64,000 bases of DNA from positions 62,001-126,000 of the forward strand of contig NZ_PKOJ01000003.1 of assembly GCF_002860325.1 (NCBI RefSeq). The letters are read 5' to 3'. A program made the position numbers and the translations under genes. The DNA is from Neptunicoccus cionae. Its GTDB lineage: Bacteria; Pseudomonadota; Alphaproteobacteria; Rhodobacterales; Rhodobacteraceae. Positions 24,129-32,482 of the stretch are shown here, piece by piece. Every line of letters begins with the position of its first letter. Position 1 is the first letter of the stretch. Under the pieces are notes generated by a model. The model was given only the letters and a program-made list of their open reading frames with translations. It had not been told where the DNA came from and did no database searches.

Positions 24129-24764
24129 ATGCCGGATAAACTGAAACTCAAACGCGGTGATCTTCACGATGCGTTAATCGATTATGCGCTGGAGGCTGCT
24201 CGTCAGGGACATATCGAAGTGATGTCCCTACGACAAGCAGCCCGTGATCTCGGGGTGAGTTCCGGCGCGGTCTACCGTCACTTCGCAGACAAGGACACGC
24301 TGCTTGGCGCAATCGTAAAAATCGGCTTTTTCGACCTGCGCGACCGTTTCTTGGCCGTGCGGCCCGAAGGTGCAGTAGCGCAAACTCCGCAGGAAGCGAT
24401 CGACCGCTGTTTTGCCGTGACCCGCGCCTATATCACCTTTGCCCATGATAATAACGCCCTGTGGCACATGATGTTCGGGCGGATCGGAATGATTTGCCGC
24501 GACGAGATGATGAAAGACCCTGAACTGACCCGTTACACCCTGTTTGATGTGGGCATGGCGCTGTGCAGCGACCTTTACCATCACGGCCTGCTGCCGCGCC
24601 GTCCGGACGTGGCCGACATCCGGTATACATGGTCAGCCACTCACGGCGCCGCCGATCTGGCGCAATCGGGCGCACGGATGGATCATGAGCGGCTGGATGA
24701 AGTTATCTATGAAACAACGCAGCGCAATCTAAGGGCCCTTGGGTTGGATCTGGAACAAATCTGA
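24129..24764 (+). CDS. TetR/AcrR-family transcriptional regulator
   Basis: The 211-residue protein has a clear N-terminal TetR helix-turn-helix: EVMSLRQAARDLGVSSGAVY followed by RHFADKDTLLGAI. The C-terminal half is a ligand-binding helical domain typical of the WHG subgroup (AYITFAHDNNALWHMMFG and TWSATHGAADLA). The inducer is unknown. It is divergent from gnd across 131 bases, which is the natural place for an operator, but I see no convincing palindrome there. Downstream, about 120 bases past its stop, lies the 24-bp palindrome at 24883. Confidence 0.88.
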   Translation: MPDKLKLKRGDLHDALIDYALEAARQGHIEVMSLRQAARDLGVSSGAVYRHFADKDTLLGAIVKIGFFDLRDRFLAVRPEGAVAQTPQEAIDRCFAVTRAYITFAHDNNALWHMMFGRIGMICRDEMMKDPELTRYTLFDVGMALCSDLYHHGLLPRRPDVADIRYTWSATHGAADLAQSGARMDHERLDEVIYETTQRNLRALGLDLEQI

Positions 24765-24853
24765 AGCTGCGGTCTTCGGGCCTTCAGGATCAAAGTCCGG
24801 TCGCCCCCTAGCAGAGGATCCTTCTACTGCATTGATTTTCACAAGGAAAACCG

Positions 24854-24906
24854 ATGACCCTGCAAATATGAAGCGTCTTAAATGAAGCTTCATATATGAA
24901 GCTTCA
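24854..24906 (+). repeat. Period-14 ATGAAGC repeats with a 24-bp perfect palindrome
   Basis: ATGAAGC occurs at 24868, 24882 and 24896, exactly 14 bases apart. The last two lie within a perfect 24-bp palindrome at 24883-24906 with arms TGAAGCTTCATA and TATGAAGCTTCA. The same segment contains a chain of micro-ORFs joined by ATGA overlaps (MTLQI at 24854, MKRLK at 24868, MKLHI at 24882, then an 81-residue frame from 24896), led by AAGGA at 24843. The spacer lies between the converging TetR and polA genes, where neither promoter is expected. The rest of 24765-25028 shows nothing else. Confidence 0.6.
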
Positions 24907-25028
24907 AGGTTTAGGTTTTATTCATAAATATGCCCGCGCCTTTGCAGACACGGGCTTGTCGTCCTCTCCCGGCACCCGCACCGCCCCGCAAAGCTTCAAC
25001 GCGTGGGGCGGATACCGCTCCGCATCGC

Positions 25029-27830
25029 TTAGTGCGCCTCTGCCCAGTTGGCCCCTTGCCCCGCATCAACGATCAGCGGCACATCAATCTGCACTGCCGG
25101 CATCGCTGCGTTCTCCATCACGCCGCGCACCACCGCGATAGTCTCCTCTGCGGCGTCTTCCGGCACCTCGAACAACAGTTCGTCGTGAACCTGCAACAGC
25201 ATCCGTGCGGGCAATCCCTTAATCGCCTCAGGCATGCGGATCATCGCGCGCCGGATCACATCTGCAGCCGTGCCTTGTATCGGCGCGTTAATTGCCGCAC
25301 GTTTGGAAAATCCGGCCCGTGGGCCTTTGGCGTTGATCTCCGGCGTATGGATTCTGCGCCCGAAAAGGGTCTGCACATAGCCGTGTTCTTTGGCGAATTC
25401 CACTGTTTCGTCCATATAAGTCCGAATGCCGGGGAACCTCTCGAAATAACGGTCAATGAACCCCTGCGCGTCCTTGCGCGGGATGCGCAGGTTCCGCGCC
25501 AGCCCGAACCCTGAAATGCCGTAAATGACACCGAAGTTGATGGCCTTGGCCTGACGGCGCACATCCGGCGTCATCTCTTCCAGCGGCACCCCGAACATCT
25601 CCGATGCGGTCAGCGCGTGAATGTCGATGCCTTCTGCAAAGGCGTCCTGCAATTGAGGGATTTTTGCGATATGGGCAAGAATACGCAGCTCGATCTGGGA
25701 ATAATCGAGCGCCACCAGAACATTACCCTCTTCCGCAACGAAGGCTTCGCGGATCTTGCGGCCTTCTTCGCTGCGGATCGGGATGTTTTGCAAGTTCGGA
25801 TCGGTACTGGCCAATCGCCCCGTGCTTGCCCCCGCGATGGAATAGCTGGTATGCACCCGCCCTGTTTCCGCGTTGATATGGTTTTGCAACGCATCCGTGT
25901 ATGTAGACTTCAGCTTGGACATCTGCCGCCAGTCGAGCACCCGCGCAGGCAGGTCGTGGCCTTCAGCCGCGAGATCTTCCAGCACGTCGACACCCGTCGA
26001 ATAAGCGCCGGTTTTGCCTTTCTTGCCGCCTTCCAAAGCCATTTCGTCAAAAAGAATTTCACCAAGCTGCTTGGGAGAGCCAACATTAAACGACCGCCCT
26101 GCAAGCTGGTGGATTTCGTCCTCCAGCGCAGCCATCTTCTGGGCGAAATTGTTGGACATGCGGCTCAGGACATCACGGTCCACTTTGATGCCGTTCATCT
26201 CCATTCCGGCCAGCACCGGAACCAGAGGCCGTTCCAGCGTTTCATACACCGTTGTCACCTTGGAACTGTGCAGTTGCGGTTTGAACATCTGCCACAGGCG
26301 CAGGGTAATATCCGCATCCTCGGCAGCGTATTTCACCGCTTCGTCAATCGGTACAAGATCAAAGGTCTTGGCGGATTTTCCCGTGCCTAGCAAGGATTTG
26401 ATGCTGATCGGCTTGTGATCTAGATACCGTTCGGACAGGGCATCCATGCCGTGATTGTGCAACCCGCCGTGCAGCGCATAGGACAGCAGCATCGTGTCAT
26501 CAATCGGTGCAATTTCGATCCCTTGCCGGCGCAGGATTTTCAGATCGTATTTCATGTTCTGCCCGATTTTCAGGATCGCGGGGTCTTCCAGAACCGGCTT
26601 AAGCGCGGCCAGCGCCTCGGCCGCATCCATTTGTCCTGCTGCAAGCTCGGCTCCACCGAACAGATCGCCCTCGCCGTCCTTATGGGCCAGCGGGATGTAA
26701 CAGGCCTCGCCCGCCTCAACCGCCAGACAGATGCCCACCAGATCGACGACCATTTCATCCAGTCCGGTGGTCTCCGTATCCACGGCCACAATGCCCTTGT
26801 CCCTGATCCGGTCAATCCAGACTTGCAGGGCGGCCATGTCCCGCACACATTCGTATTTATCCGCATCAAAGCCGACAGCAGCCGATGCAGGCACCGGCGC
26901 TGATCCCAGAACCTCGGGTTCGGCGATTACCGGCGGCTCTACGCCCAGTTTTCCGGCAATCCGTGCGGACAGCGTGCGAAACTCCATTTGTGTCAGAAAA
27001 CCCAGACAGGTTTCCGGATCAGGATCACGCACTTCCATTTCGGCAAAATCGAACGGCACCGTCATATCCTGCTTCAGCGTCACAAGATCGCGGCTGATGC
27101 GGATTTGATCAGCGTAATCAATCAGGGTCTGGCGGCGTTTGGGCTGTTTGATTTCTGCAGCCCGTTCCAACAGGCTGTCGAGATCACCATATTCATTGAT
27201 CAGAAGCGCGGCCGTTTTAATCCCGATACCGGGCGCCCCCGGAACGTTGTCAACCGAATCCCCTGCCAGAGACTGCACATCCACCACACGGTCCGGCCCC
27301 ACACCGAATTTCTCTTCGACCTGTTCCACACCGATCCGCTTGTTCTTCATCGCGTCGAGCATTTCGACACCATCGCCTACAAGCTGCATCAGGTCCTTAT
27401 CCGAACTTATGATCGTAACCCGCGCTCCGGCATCGCGTGCCTGAACCGCCAAAGTCGCGATAATGTCATCGGCTTCAAATCCGTCTTCTTCGATACAGGC
27501 AAGATTGAAGGCCCGCGTCGCCTCTCGGGTCAGGGGGAACTGGGGCACCAGATCCTCCGGGGCTGGGGGGCGGTTCGCCTTATAAGCTGGATAGATCTCG
27601 CTTCGGAAGGTTTTACCCTTGGCATCAAAGATCACAGCACAGTGAGTTGGCGCATCATGACCCTTATTGTCCTCGACAAACTTGAACAACATATTGCAAA
27701 AACCGCTGACCGCACCGACGGGAAGTCCGTCCGACTTGCGTGTAAGGGGCGGAAGCGCGTGATAGGCCCGGAAAATAAACCCTGAACCGTCAATTAAATG
27801 AAGATGATGCCCTTTACCGATGCTACCCAC
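25029..27830 (-). CDS. polA: DNA polymerase I
   Basis: The 933-residue enzyme has all three domains. The 5'-3' exonuclease (about 1-290) has HLIDGSGFIFRAYHALPP, EADDIIATLA and SLAGDSVDNVPG. The 3'-5' proofreading domain (about 330-510) keeps its metal ligands in VAVDTETTGLDE, LKIGQNMKYDLKIL and YAAEDADITLRLW, so proofreading should be active. The polymerase domain has motif A DYSQIELRILAH, motif B RRQAKAINFGVIYGISGFG and motif C LQVHDELLFEV. It replaces RNA primers and fills repair gaps. The start is GTG at 27830 with AGGTAGG upstream. It is transcribed alone, divergent from a secreted-protein gene and convergent with the TetR gene. Confidence 0.96.
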   Translation of the reverse strand: MGSIGKGHHLHLIDGSGFIFRAYHALPPLTRKSDGLPVGAVSGFCNMLFKFVEDNKGHDAPTHCAVIFDAKGKTFRSEIYPAYKANRPPAPEDLVPQFPLTREATRAFNLACIEEDGFEADDIIATLAVQARDAGARVTIISSDKDLMQLVGDGVEMLDAMKNKRIGVEQVEEKFGVGPDRVVDVQSLAGDSVDNVPGAPGIGIKTAALLINEYGDLDSLLERAAEIKQPKRRQTLIDYADQIRISRDLVTLKQDMTVPFDFAEMEVRDPDPETCLGFLTQMEFRTLSARIAGKLGVEPPVIAEPEVLGSAPVPASAAVGFDADKYECVRDMAALQVWIDRIRDKGIVAVDTETTGLDEMVVDLVGICLAVEAGEACYIPLAHKDGEGDLFGGAELAAGQMDAAEALAALKPVLEDPAILKIGQNMKYDLKILRRQGIEIAPIDDTMLLSYALHGGLHNHGMDALSERYLDHKPISIKSLLGTGKSAKTFDLVPIDEAVKYAAEDADITLRLWQMFKPQLHSSKVTTVYETLERPLVPVLAGMEMNGIKVDRDVLSRMSNNFAQKMAALEDEIHQLAGRSFNVGSPKQLGEILFDEMALEGGKKGKTGAYSTGVDVLEDLAAEGHDLPARVLDWRQMSKLKSTYTDALQNHINAETGRVHTSYSIAGASTGRLASTDPNLQNIPIRSEEGRKIREAFVAEEGNVLVALDYSQIELRILAHIAKIPQLQDAFAEGIDIHALTASEMFGVPLEEMTPDVRRQAKAINFGVIYGISGFGLARNLRIPRKDAQGFIDRYFERFPGIRTYMDETVEFAKEHGYVQTLFGRRIHTPEINAKGPRAGFSKRAAINAPIQGTAADVIRRAMIRMPEAIKGLPARMLLQVHDELLFEVPEDAAEETIAVVRGVMENAAMPAVQIDVPLIVDAGQGANWAEAH

Positions 27831-27873
27831 GACCCTACCTTTTTATGAACCAAACAGTCAGCGACCAGATTAG

Positions 27874-28374
27874 ATGAACCTCCCCTCCAAGGCGATAGCC
27901 ATTTTGCTGCTTTGTGCACCTTCCGCGATGGCAGACACCCGACCTGCAAGCTGCGTATTCGACCCGGAGTCGCCGCAGAATTGCGTCCGTTTTGTGGGCT
28001 GTCTTGATGGTGAGGGGGAATATTTCTACGGCACGACGATTGGCCAGACGTCGGGCACCCTTTCGGGTCGCACCAGCGAGGGAGAAACCTGCTTTGGCAC
28101 ATGGGCCAATGAAGAGGGAAAACCAAACGGTGCCAGCACCCTGACCTGTGGACCGGAAAGCGCGCGTTTCAAATATTTTGCGCGCAGCAGCGATTTCAAG
28201 GTGGTCTCGGGTGTGGCCATCTCGGACAAGGGGCGCCGGATGATTTCATGGGCCGGAGCCGATCTTGAGGGATATTTGCGGGTCAAATTCCCGGGCAAAA
28301 CCGAATCCGGCTTTCAGTGTGGCGAAAGCTGGATACCACTACCGGAATTGCCTAAAACGGAAAAAGGCGACTGA
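27874..28374 (+). CDS. Secreted cysteine-containing protein of unknown function
   Basis: The 166-residue protein has a signal peptide (MNLPSKAIAILLLCAPSAMA) and a mature part with six cysteines, likely paired in the periplasm (C27, C37, C43 and further ones near 73, 116 and 148). Segments YFYGTTIGQTSGTLSGRTSEGETCFGTW suggest a small beta-rich fold with a repeated Gly/Thr turn. I do not recognise a named family. ATG 27874 lies 43 bases from the divergent polA start. There is no clear Shine-Dalgarno. Confidence 0.6.
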   Translation: MNLPSKAIAILLLCAPSAMADTRPASCVFDPESPQNCVRFVGCLDGEGEYFYGTTIGQTSGTLSGRTSEGETCFGTWANEEGKPNGASTLTCGPESARFKYFARSSDFKVVSGVAISDKGRRMISWAGADLEGYLRVKFPGKTESGFQCGESWIPLPELPKTEKGD

Positions 28375-28427
28375 GCCTGTAATCCGCTCCGCCGCCGTTT
28401 TGTCATTCTAACGCCTTGCCAGCCGGA

Positions 28428-28604
28428 TTAATGTCCGGCTGCAGCGCCTTCTCTGATCACATATTTGCAATCGCAATACGGGCATTCGACCCAGCCTGTA
28501 TCATGGGGGATTTGCAACCATACCCGCGGGTGGCCGCCGACGCCGCCGTCACAGGCCACACGGTAGCTGTCTACTTCTTTCACTTCCGGTGCTTCGATAG
28601 TCAT
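28428..28604 (-). CDS. CHCC-type zinc-finger protein
   Basis: This 58-residue protein has the zf-CHCC pattern [17 protein letters not shown] then [10 protein letters not shown]: one Cys, a His in GGHP, and the CxxC pair, giving four zinc ligands. It is related to the mitochondrial complex I subunit NDUFS6 and is conserved as a stand-alone protein in alphaproteobacteria. A link to NADH dehydrogenase assembly is plausible but not shown by the neighbours. ATG 28604 has AGGAA eight bases upstream. The frame back to 28799 runs into the HIT gene and is not used. Confidence 0.8.
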   Translation of the reverse strand: MTIEAPEVKEVDSYRVACDGGVGGHPRVWLQIPHDTGWVECPYCDCKYVIREGAAAGH

Positions 28605-28701
28605 ATCACTGGTTCCTGCAAATTGGTGTTCCCCTTCAAATAATGGCAAACGGGCCGAAGGAAAAGGGTATTCTGATGCCCGCTGGCTTGGTGGCGCAGG
28701 T

Positions 28702-29085
28702 TCAAGAGCCCGCCTTTGCAACCATACGCCCCATATTCCGCCCGCCCAGAACATGCACATGCAAATGGGGCACATCCTGAACGCCGTTTGTTCCGGCATT
28801 TGCGATCATGCGGTAACCTTCACCGTCAGAGGGCGCTACGCCCAACATGTCACAAACCCGCCCTACGGCCCGCGTGAAATCAAGGATTTCCGCATCCGAC
28901 GCGGTATTGGCAAAATGATCATAGGTTACATACGGGCCTTTGGGGATCACCAAAACATGTTCAGGAGCCTGAGGCTCGATATCCCGAAACGCCAGAGAGT
29001 GATCTGTTTCCAGCACCGTTGTATTTGGAATTTCACCCCGCAGGATTTTGGCAAAGATATTCTGATCGTCATAAGTATAGGGCAT
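28702..29085 (-). CDS. HIT-family nucleotide-binding protein
   Basis: The 127-residue histidine-triad protein has the diagnostic [10 protein letters not shown] near the C-terminus (H-x-H-x-H) and the N-terminal [19 protein letters not shown] with [19 protein letters not shown]. It is of the Hint/PKCI branch, which hydrolyses nucleoside phosphoramidates and sulfates. It is cytoplasmic and full-length. The gene lies 11 bases downstream of the glycosyltransferase gene on the same strand, so the two may be co-transcribed, though a functional link is not evident. Confidence 0.9.
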   Translation of the reverse strand: MPYTYDDQNIFAKILRGEIPNTTVLETDHSLAFRDIEPQAPEHVLVIPKGPYVTYDHFANTASDAEILDFTRAVGRVCDMLGVAPSDGEGYRMIANAGTNGVQDVPHLHVHVLGGRNMGRMVAKAGS

Positions 29086-29096
29086 GTCAGGCGTCC

Positions 29097-30671
29097 TTAG
29101 TCTGCAAACAAGTAAGGGGTATGCGCGATCTCTCGCGCTTTGTCTTCGGTGATATCCATGAAGGTAGAGATCTGCATGATATTGTCTTCCGGTTCGTTCC
29201 GGTCCGAAATACTGTAAAAATGGGGATAGTTCCGGTCCCGTATTGCATTGCTTTCATAGGAAAAGTCCATGCGAATGGTGGGGATGATCCGCTTTAGGGT
29301 GTCTTCGGAACTGCTATGGGCCGCAAGGCCGGTGCGAATGGCGTGTCCGCGCAGGTAGTCGTCGTCAAAGCTACAGGCAATTTCCAGCACCCGCGTGGTA
29401 CAACGGTCTGAATAGAAATCGTCGAGCAGGGCAATATTGGCCGGATCGGCACAGATCATCAGCCGGTTGGTGGCGGCTTGCTCGAACAACAGCCGCATCA
29501 CGGCGCGGCGATGGCGGGCGCGCTTGTCCAGTGTCTTTTCAATACCGCCAAGGTCCGGCAGGGCCGTGTCCTGCTCGTCGAACAAATAGGCAAAACCGCG
29601 CACACCGGCCACCTGTTCGGCTGATTCCAGTAGCCGCTTGGCCACGTGCCACTTTTTACAAACCAGCACCAGCAATTCTCTTTCCCGCCCGATGGTACTT
29701 TCCCGTTCCCAGAAACGGGTTGCAAAGCGGCGCCCTTCCCGCCCCCGTGTGGTCAGGAACTTATAAAGTGTGCGGCCCTCGTCCGTGATATTCAGTTCCA
29801 CATCCCCGCCCGCATAAAGCTGGCCGAGCTTCTCCTTCAGGTCCAGCGCATCGGGGGAAATCTTGCGGGCGAAAAGCGAATCCTGTGACAGCAGAAAATC
29901 ATACTGGTCGTTAAAGAAAGTCACCGGCATCCCGTAATCCGAGAACATCAGGAAGGTGAGGGTGCGGTTGACCACTTCTTCCTTGGGAACCAGATGCAGC
30001 ACTGCAGTCTGGAAAAAGGTTTCATCGGGAATCCAGGTGGTTTTGAAAAAACGCACCACATCAGCCCGTTCGTTTACAAAGCGCAAGACAGCCTCAACCG
30101 TGCGGCGGCGCAGGCACCACCATTGCGACCCGATCTTGATCTCGATCCCTTTGGGCACATCCCGCTTCACGCCCAAAGTCTTTTGCAGCCGGTAAGAGTT
30201 GTAAAAGAGTGCCTTGTTCTTTCGCTCGTTAAAAAAGTGACGATAGTACAACCGGTCCTCTTTCATGCCGGTTTTGATCCAGTCACTTTCAAAGAAGTCA
30301 TTACACTCGATGAAATCCTGGTCATTATCGTCAAGAAAACGGTGGGCATAACTGGCGGGCTTGATCGCCATACAGTCCCCGGACACCATGTAAAAATGGG
30401 TCGCATCGGGAAATGCGGCGTCCGCTGCAATCATCGCATTCAGAGAGCCCTGAACAAGGGACCATTCCCCCCAGCCACATTTCACCCGTTTGGCGAATGT
30501 CACATTCGGGTTCCCACCCAGCGCATCGGTAATCTCTTTGTAGTCCGCAGCACTGGCGCTGGCGTCGAAGTGGATTGAAATACAGTCCCCCGCAGAGGTC
30601 AGACCTTCAGCCTGCTGAATGATCGCTTCGGGATCTTTATGGCATAAAAGGATATAGGCAATTTTTGCCAT
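29097..30671 (-). CDS. GT14-type beta-1,6-N-acetylglucosaminyltransferase-like protein
   Basis: The 524-residue protein begins with a core-2/I-branching (GT14) domain: IAYILLCHKDPEAII, ISIHFDASAS, CGWGEWSLVQGSLNAM and HFYMVSGDCMAIKP are the conserved blocks, and TTWIPDETFFQTAVLHL carries the Asp-Glu pair expected in the active site. The C-terminal roughly 240 residues match no domain I can name with certainty; similar two-part proteins are annotated as DUF5928-type in Rhodobacteraceae. It should transfer a sugar, probably N-acetylglucosamine, to a surface or exported glycan. ATG 30671 is used; ATG 30680 is too close to AGGCG. It is divergent from a sulfotransferase gene. Confidence 0.8.
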   Translation of the reverse strand: MAKIAYILLCHKDPEAIIQQAEGLTSAGDCISIHFDASASAADYKEITDALGGNPNVTFAKRVKCGWGEWSLVQGSLNAMIAADAAFPDATHFYMVSGDCMAIKPASYAHRFLDDNDQDFIECNDFFESDWIKTGMKEDRLYYRHFFNERKNKALFYNSYRLQKTLGVKRDVPKGIEIKIGSQWWCLRRRTVEAVLRFVNERADVVRFFKTTWIPDETFFQTAVLHLVPKEEVVNRTLTFLMFSDYGMPVTFFNDQYDFLLSQDSLFARKISPDALDLKEKLGQLYAGGDVELNITDEGRTLYKFLTTRGREGRRFATRFWERESTIGRERELLVLVCKKWHVAKRLLESAEQVAGVRGFAYLFDEQDTALPDLGGIEKTLDKRARHRRAVMRLLFEQAATNRLMICADPANIALLDDFYSDRCTTRVLEIACSFDDDYLRGHAIRTGLAAHSSSEDTLKRIIPTIRMDFSYESNAIRDRNYPHFYSISDRNEPEDNIMQISTFMDITEDKAREIAHTPYLFAD

Positions 30672-30841
30672 CAGATACATCGCCTGTTTGTTGTCATGCT
30701 ACCTCACCCGTTGGTTTATCTGCAAAAATCGCCTCAATAAACACTTTTTCTTGGCAATCTTCCGCCCAAAAGGTAGATCAGACACAGCCAACAAACCGTA
30801 AGGGCCGGCACCACAGGGGCCACAGCAGGAGTAGTATTGAT

Positions 30842-31645
30842 ATGGGCTTTCCAGGAACCTGGATGACCGAAAGCGAAAGCTTGGTCTATCGCGTGATCCC
30901 GAAATGTGCGTGTTCGACCATTGGACAGATCATGTATTATTCCGACCACGGGCATTACTTTGACGGCGATATTCACGACAGCACCCAAGGGCTGCACAAA
31001 TGGAGTCAGGAATATTCCCAACAACCGATTACAGACCGGGTGAAAGCGCAGGACACCTATACCTTTACCTGTGTGCGCAACCCCTATACCCGCATCCTGT
31101 CAGCCTTTTTTGACAAAATCTGCGGCATCCAGCGCAATGGCAGACGCTATCGCGGCAATCTGGTGCCCAATATCATGCGCAAGTACGGTGTCGAAGTGGA
31201 AGGGGATTTCGACCAGATCCAGTCCTTCCGCCGCTTTCTTCTGTTCGCGCGCGACACCATCAAATACCGCCGCCCGATGGACCCGGACATTCACTGGTCT
31301 GCTGTGTCCGGCCATGCCTCTACGCTGATTGTAAACGGCGGGCGCTATGACAAGGTGATCACCACCGAGAATTTCAAGGAAGGCATGAAAGAGGTCATGA
31401 AGAATGTCGAGGTGAAACATCCCCTTGATATCGACACCATGCCCCGTTTCAACGAAAGCGAAGGCCACGGCCCCAAGCGCGCCCATCCGGTGGAAGACTA
31501 TTTCGACGATCTGTCCATGCATCTGGTCTATGAAATTTACAAACGGGATTTCGTGCTGTTCAAATATGACGCGACCGATCCTAGCCGCAAGGAACCCCTG
31601 TCCGAGCCGGATATGGATGAAATTCACGCAAAACTGGGCGATTGA
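30842..31645 (+). CDS. Sulfotransferase-family protein (first)
   Basis: The 267-residue protein has the two PAPS-binding signatures of carbohydrate-type sulfotransferases: YRVIPKCACSTIGQIMYY (5'-phosphosulfate loop, with K-C-A-C-S) near the N-terminus, and CVRNPYTRILSAFFDK (3'-phosphate block) near residue 80. It should move sulfate from PAPS to a glycan or small molecule. ATG 30842 is chosen because AGGAG lies ten bases upstream; the frame extends back to 30665 without family similarity. It is divergent from the GT14 gene and convergent with a second sulfotransferase. The acceptor is unknown. Confidence 0.82.
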   Translation: MGFPGTWMTESESLVYRVIPKCACSTIGQIMYYSDHGHYFDGDIHDSTQGLHKWSQEYSQQPITDRVKAQDTYTFTCVRNPYTRILSAFFDKICGIQRNGRRYRGNLVPNIMRKYGVEVEGDFDQIQSFRRFLLFARDTIKYRRPMDPDIHWSAVSGHASTLIVNGGRYDKVITTENFKEGMKEVMKNVEVKHPLDIDTMPRFNESEGHGPKRAHPVEDYFDDLSMHLVYEIYKRDFVLFKYDATDPSRKEPLSEPDMDEIHAKLGD

Positions 31646-31653
31646 ACCTTCAG

Positions 31654-32304
31654 CTATCCATCGAAGTGATAGTCAAAGCGCGCGATGTCGGGCGCGAACA
31701 GGTCCCCTACCAGTGCCTGATCGGCGGCAGAGTAATACGTCTGATAGGCACTACGGTTTGATCTGTTTTCATGGGGCGGTAGGGGTAGTTTCAGCCCAAT
31801 CCCTTCCTCAAGTCGCGCCAAATCCTCGGCCAGATATTCGAGCCGGAGGAACAGATTGCAGCGTTCCACCCCGTCGCGGTCACAGACATACCGCGCCGCC
31901 CCGTCCCCTGACAGGGACGCGCGGGTCGAACGATCATTCAGGAAGGATGAAAAATCCACTGCCTTTGCCAGCGTTACCGCAGGGTGGTCAAACCCCTGCT
32001 CCCGCAGCCAGTGGTAATAACTGACCATCCGGTCCCAAGGATTGCGTACCAGCGTAAAGACGAAATAGCGCTCTATCTGTTCCTGATCCACCAGCCCGTA
32101 AATATCCGCCAGCTTGGAATGCTTCCACAACCGCCCGCTGGTCTTAGCATCTTTCAAACGCTTGCGCCGCTTTTGCGCCTTGGGCGTATCCCCGATCAGG
32201 ATGTCGTCCTTCATCGCCTTCTGTTCCAGTGCCAGCGAAAGCGATGTGCCCCCCGTTTTGGGGATATGCACAAAAATGAACCGGCGACCGTGGGAAATAA
32301 TCAT
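31654..32304 (-). CDS. Sulfotransferase-family protein (second)
   Basis: This 216-residue protein has IFVHIPKTGGTSLSLAL at the N-terminus (5'-phosphosulfate loop, the PKTGGTS form) and TLVRNPWDRMVSYYHWL near residue 85 (3'-phosphate block). It is compact and cytoplasmic in appearance, like many stand-alone bacterial members. It differs clearly from the neighbouring sulfotransferase and is not a recent duplicate. The stop is eight bases from the stop of the converging first sulfotransferase gene, so the pair is tail to tail. The acceptor is unknown; a surface glycan made with the GT14 protein is possible. Confidence 0.82.
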   Translation of the reverse strand: MIISHGRRFIFVHIPKTGGTSLSLALEQKAMKDDILIGDTPKAQKRRKRLKDAKTSGRLWKHSKLADIYGLVDQEQIERYFVFTLVRNPWDRMVSYYHWLREQGFDHPAVTLAKAVDFSSFLNDRSTRASLSGDGAARYVCDRDGVERCNLFLRLEYLAEDLARLEEGIGLKLPLPPHENRSNRSAYQTYYSAADQALVGDLFAPDIARFDYHFDG

Positions 32305-32482
32305 GGCTGCAGGTTAGCGATCCCTTTGCCCTGCGCAAGCCTATCAAAGCCTCTGGCTGATATTTGGGCAGCAGAGCCGGCGACCGTGCTGAAATCAGAA
32401 AATCCTGCGAAAAGCTGATTGAAAAAGCAAAAGCCAGCGGGCATCGTATCCTTCGCAATTCAGGGATTTGGGAGGAACTTTA

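Noticed and set aside
22573-24144. 523-codon plus-strand frame opposite gnd
   Set aside because: Antisense to a certain gene with His/Arg-rich shadow composition.
24896-25141. 81-codon frame after the palindrome
   Set aside because: Most of it is antisense to the polA 3' end and lacks motifs; kept only as part of the micro-ORF observation.
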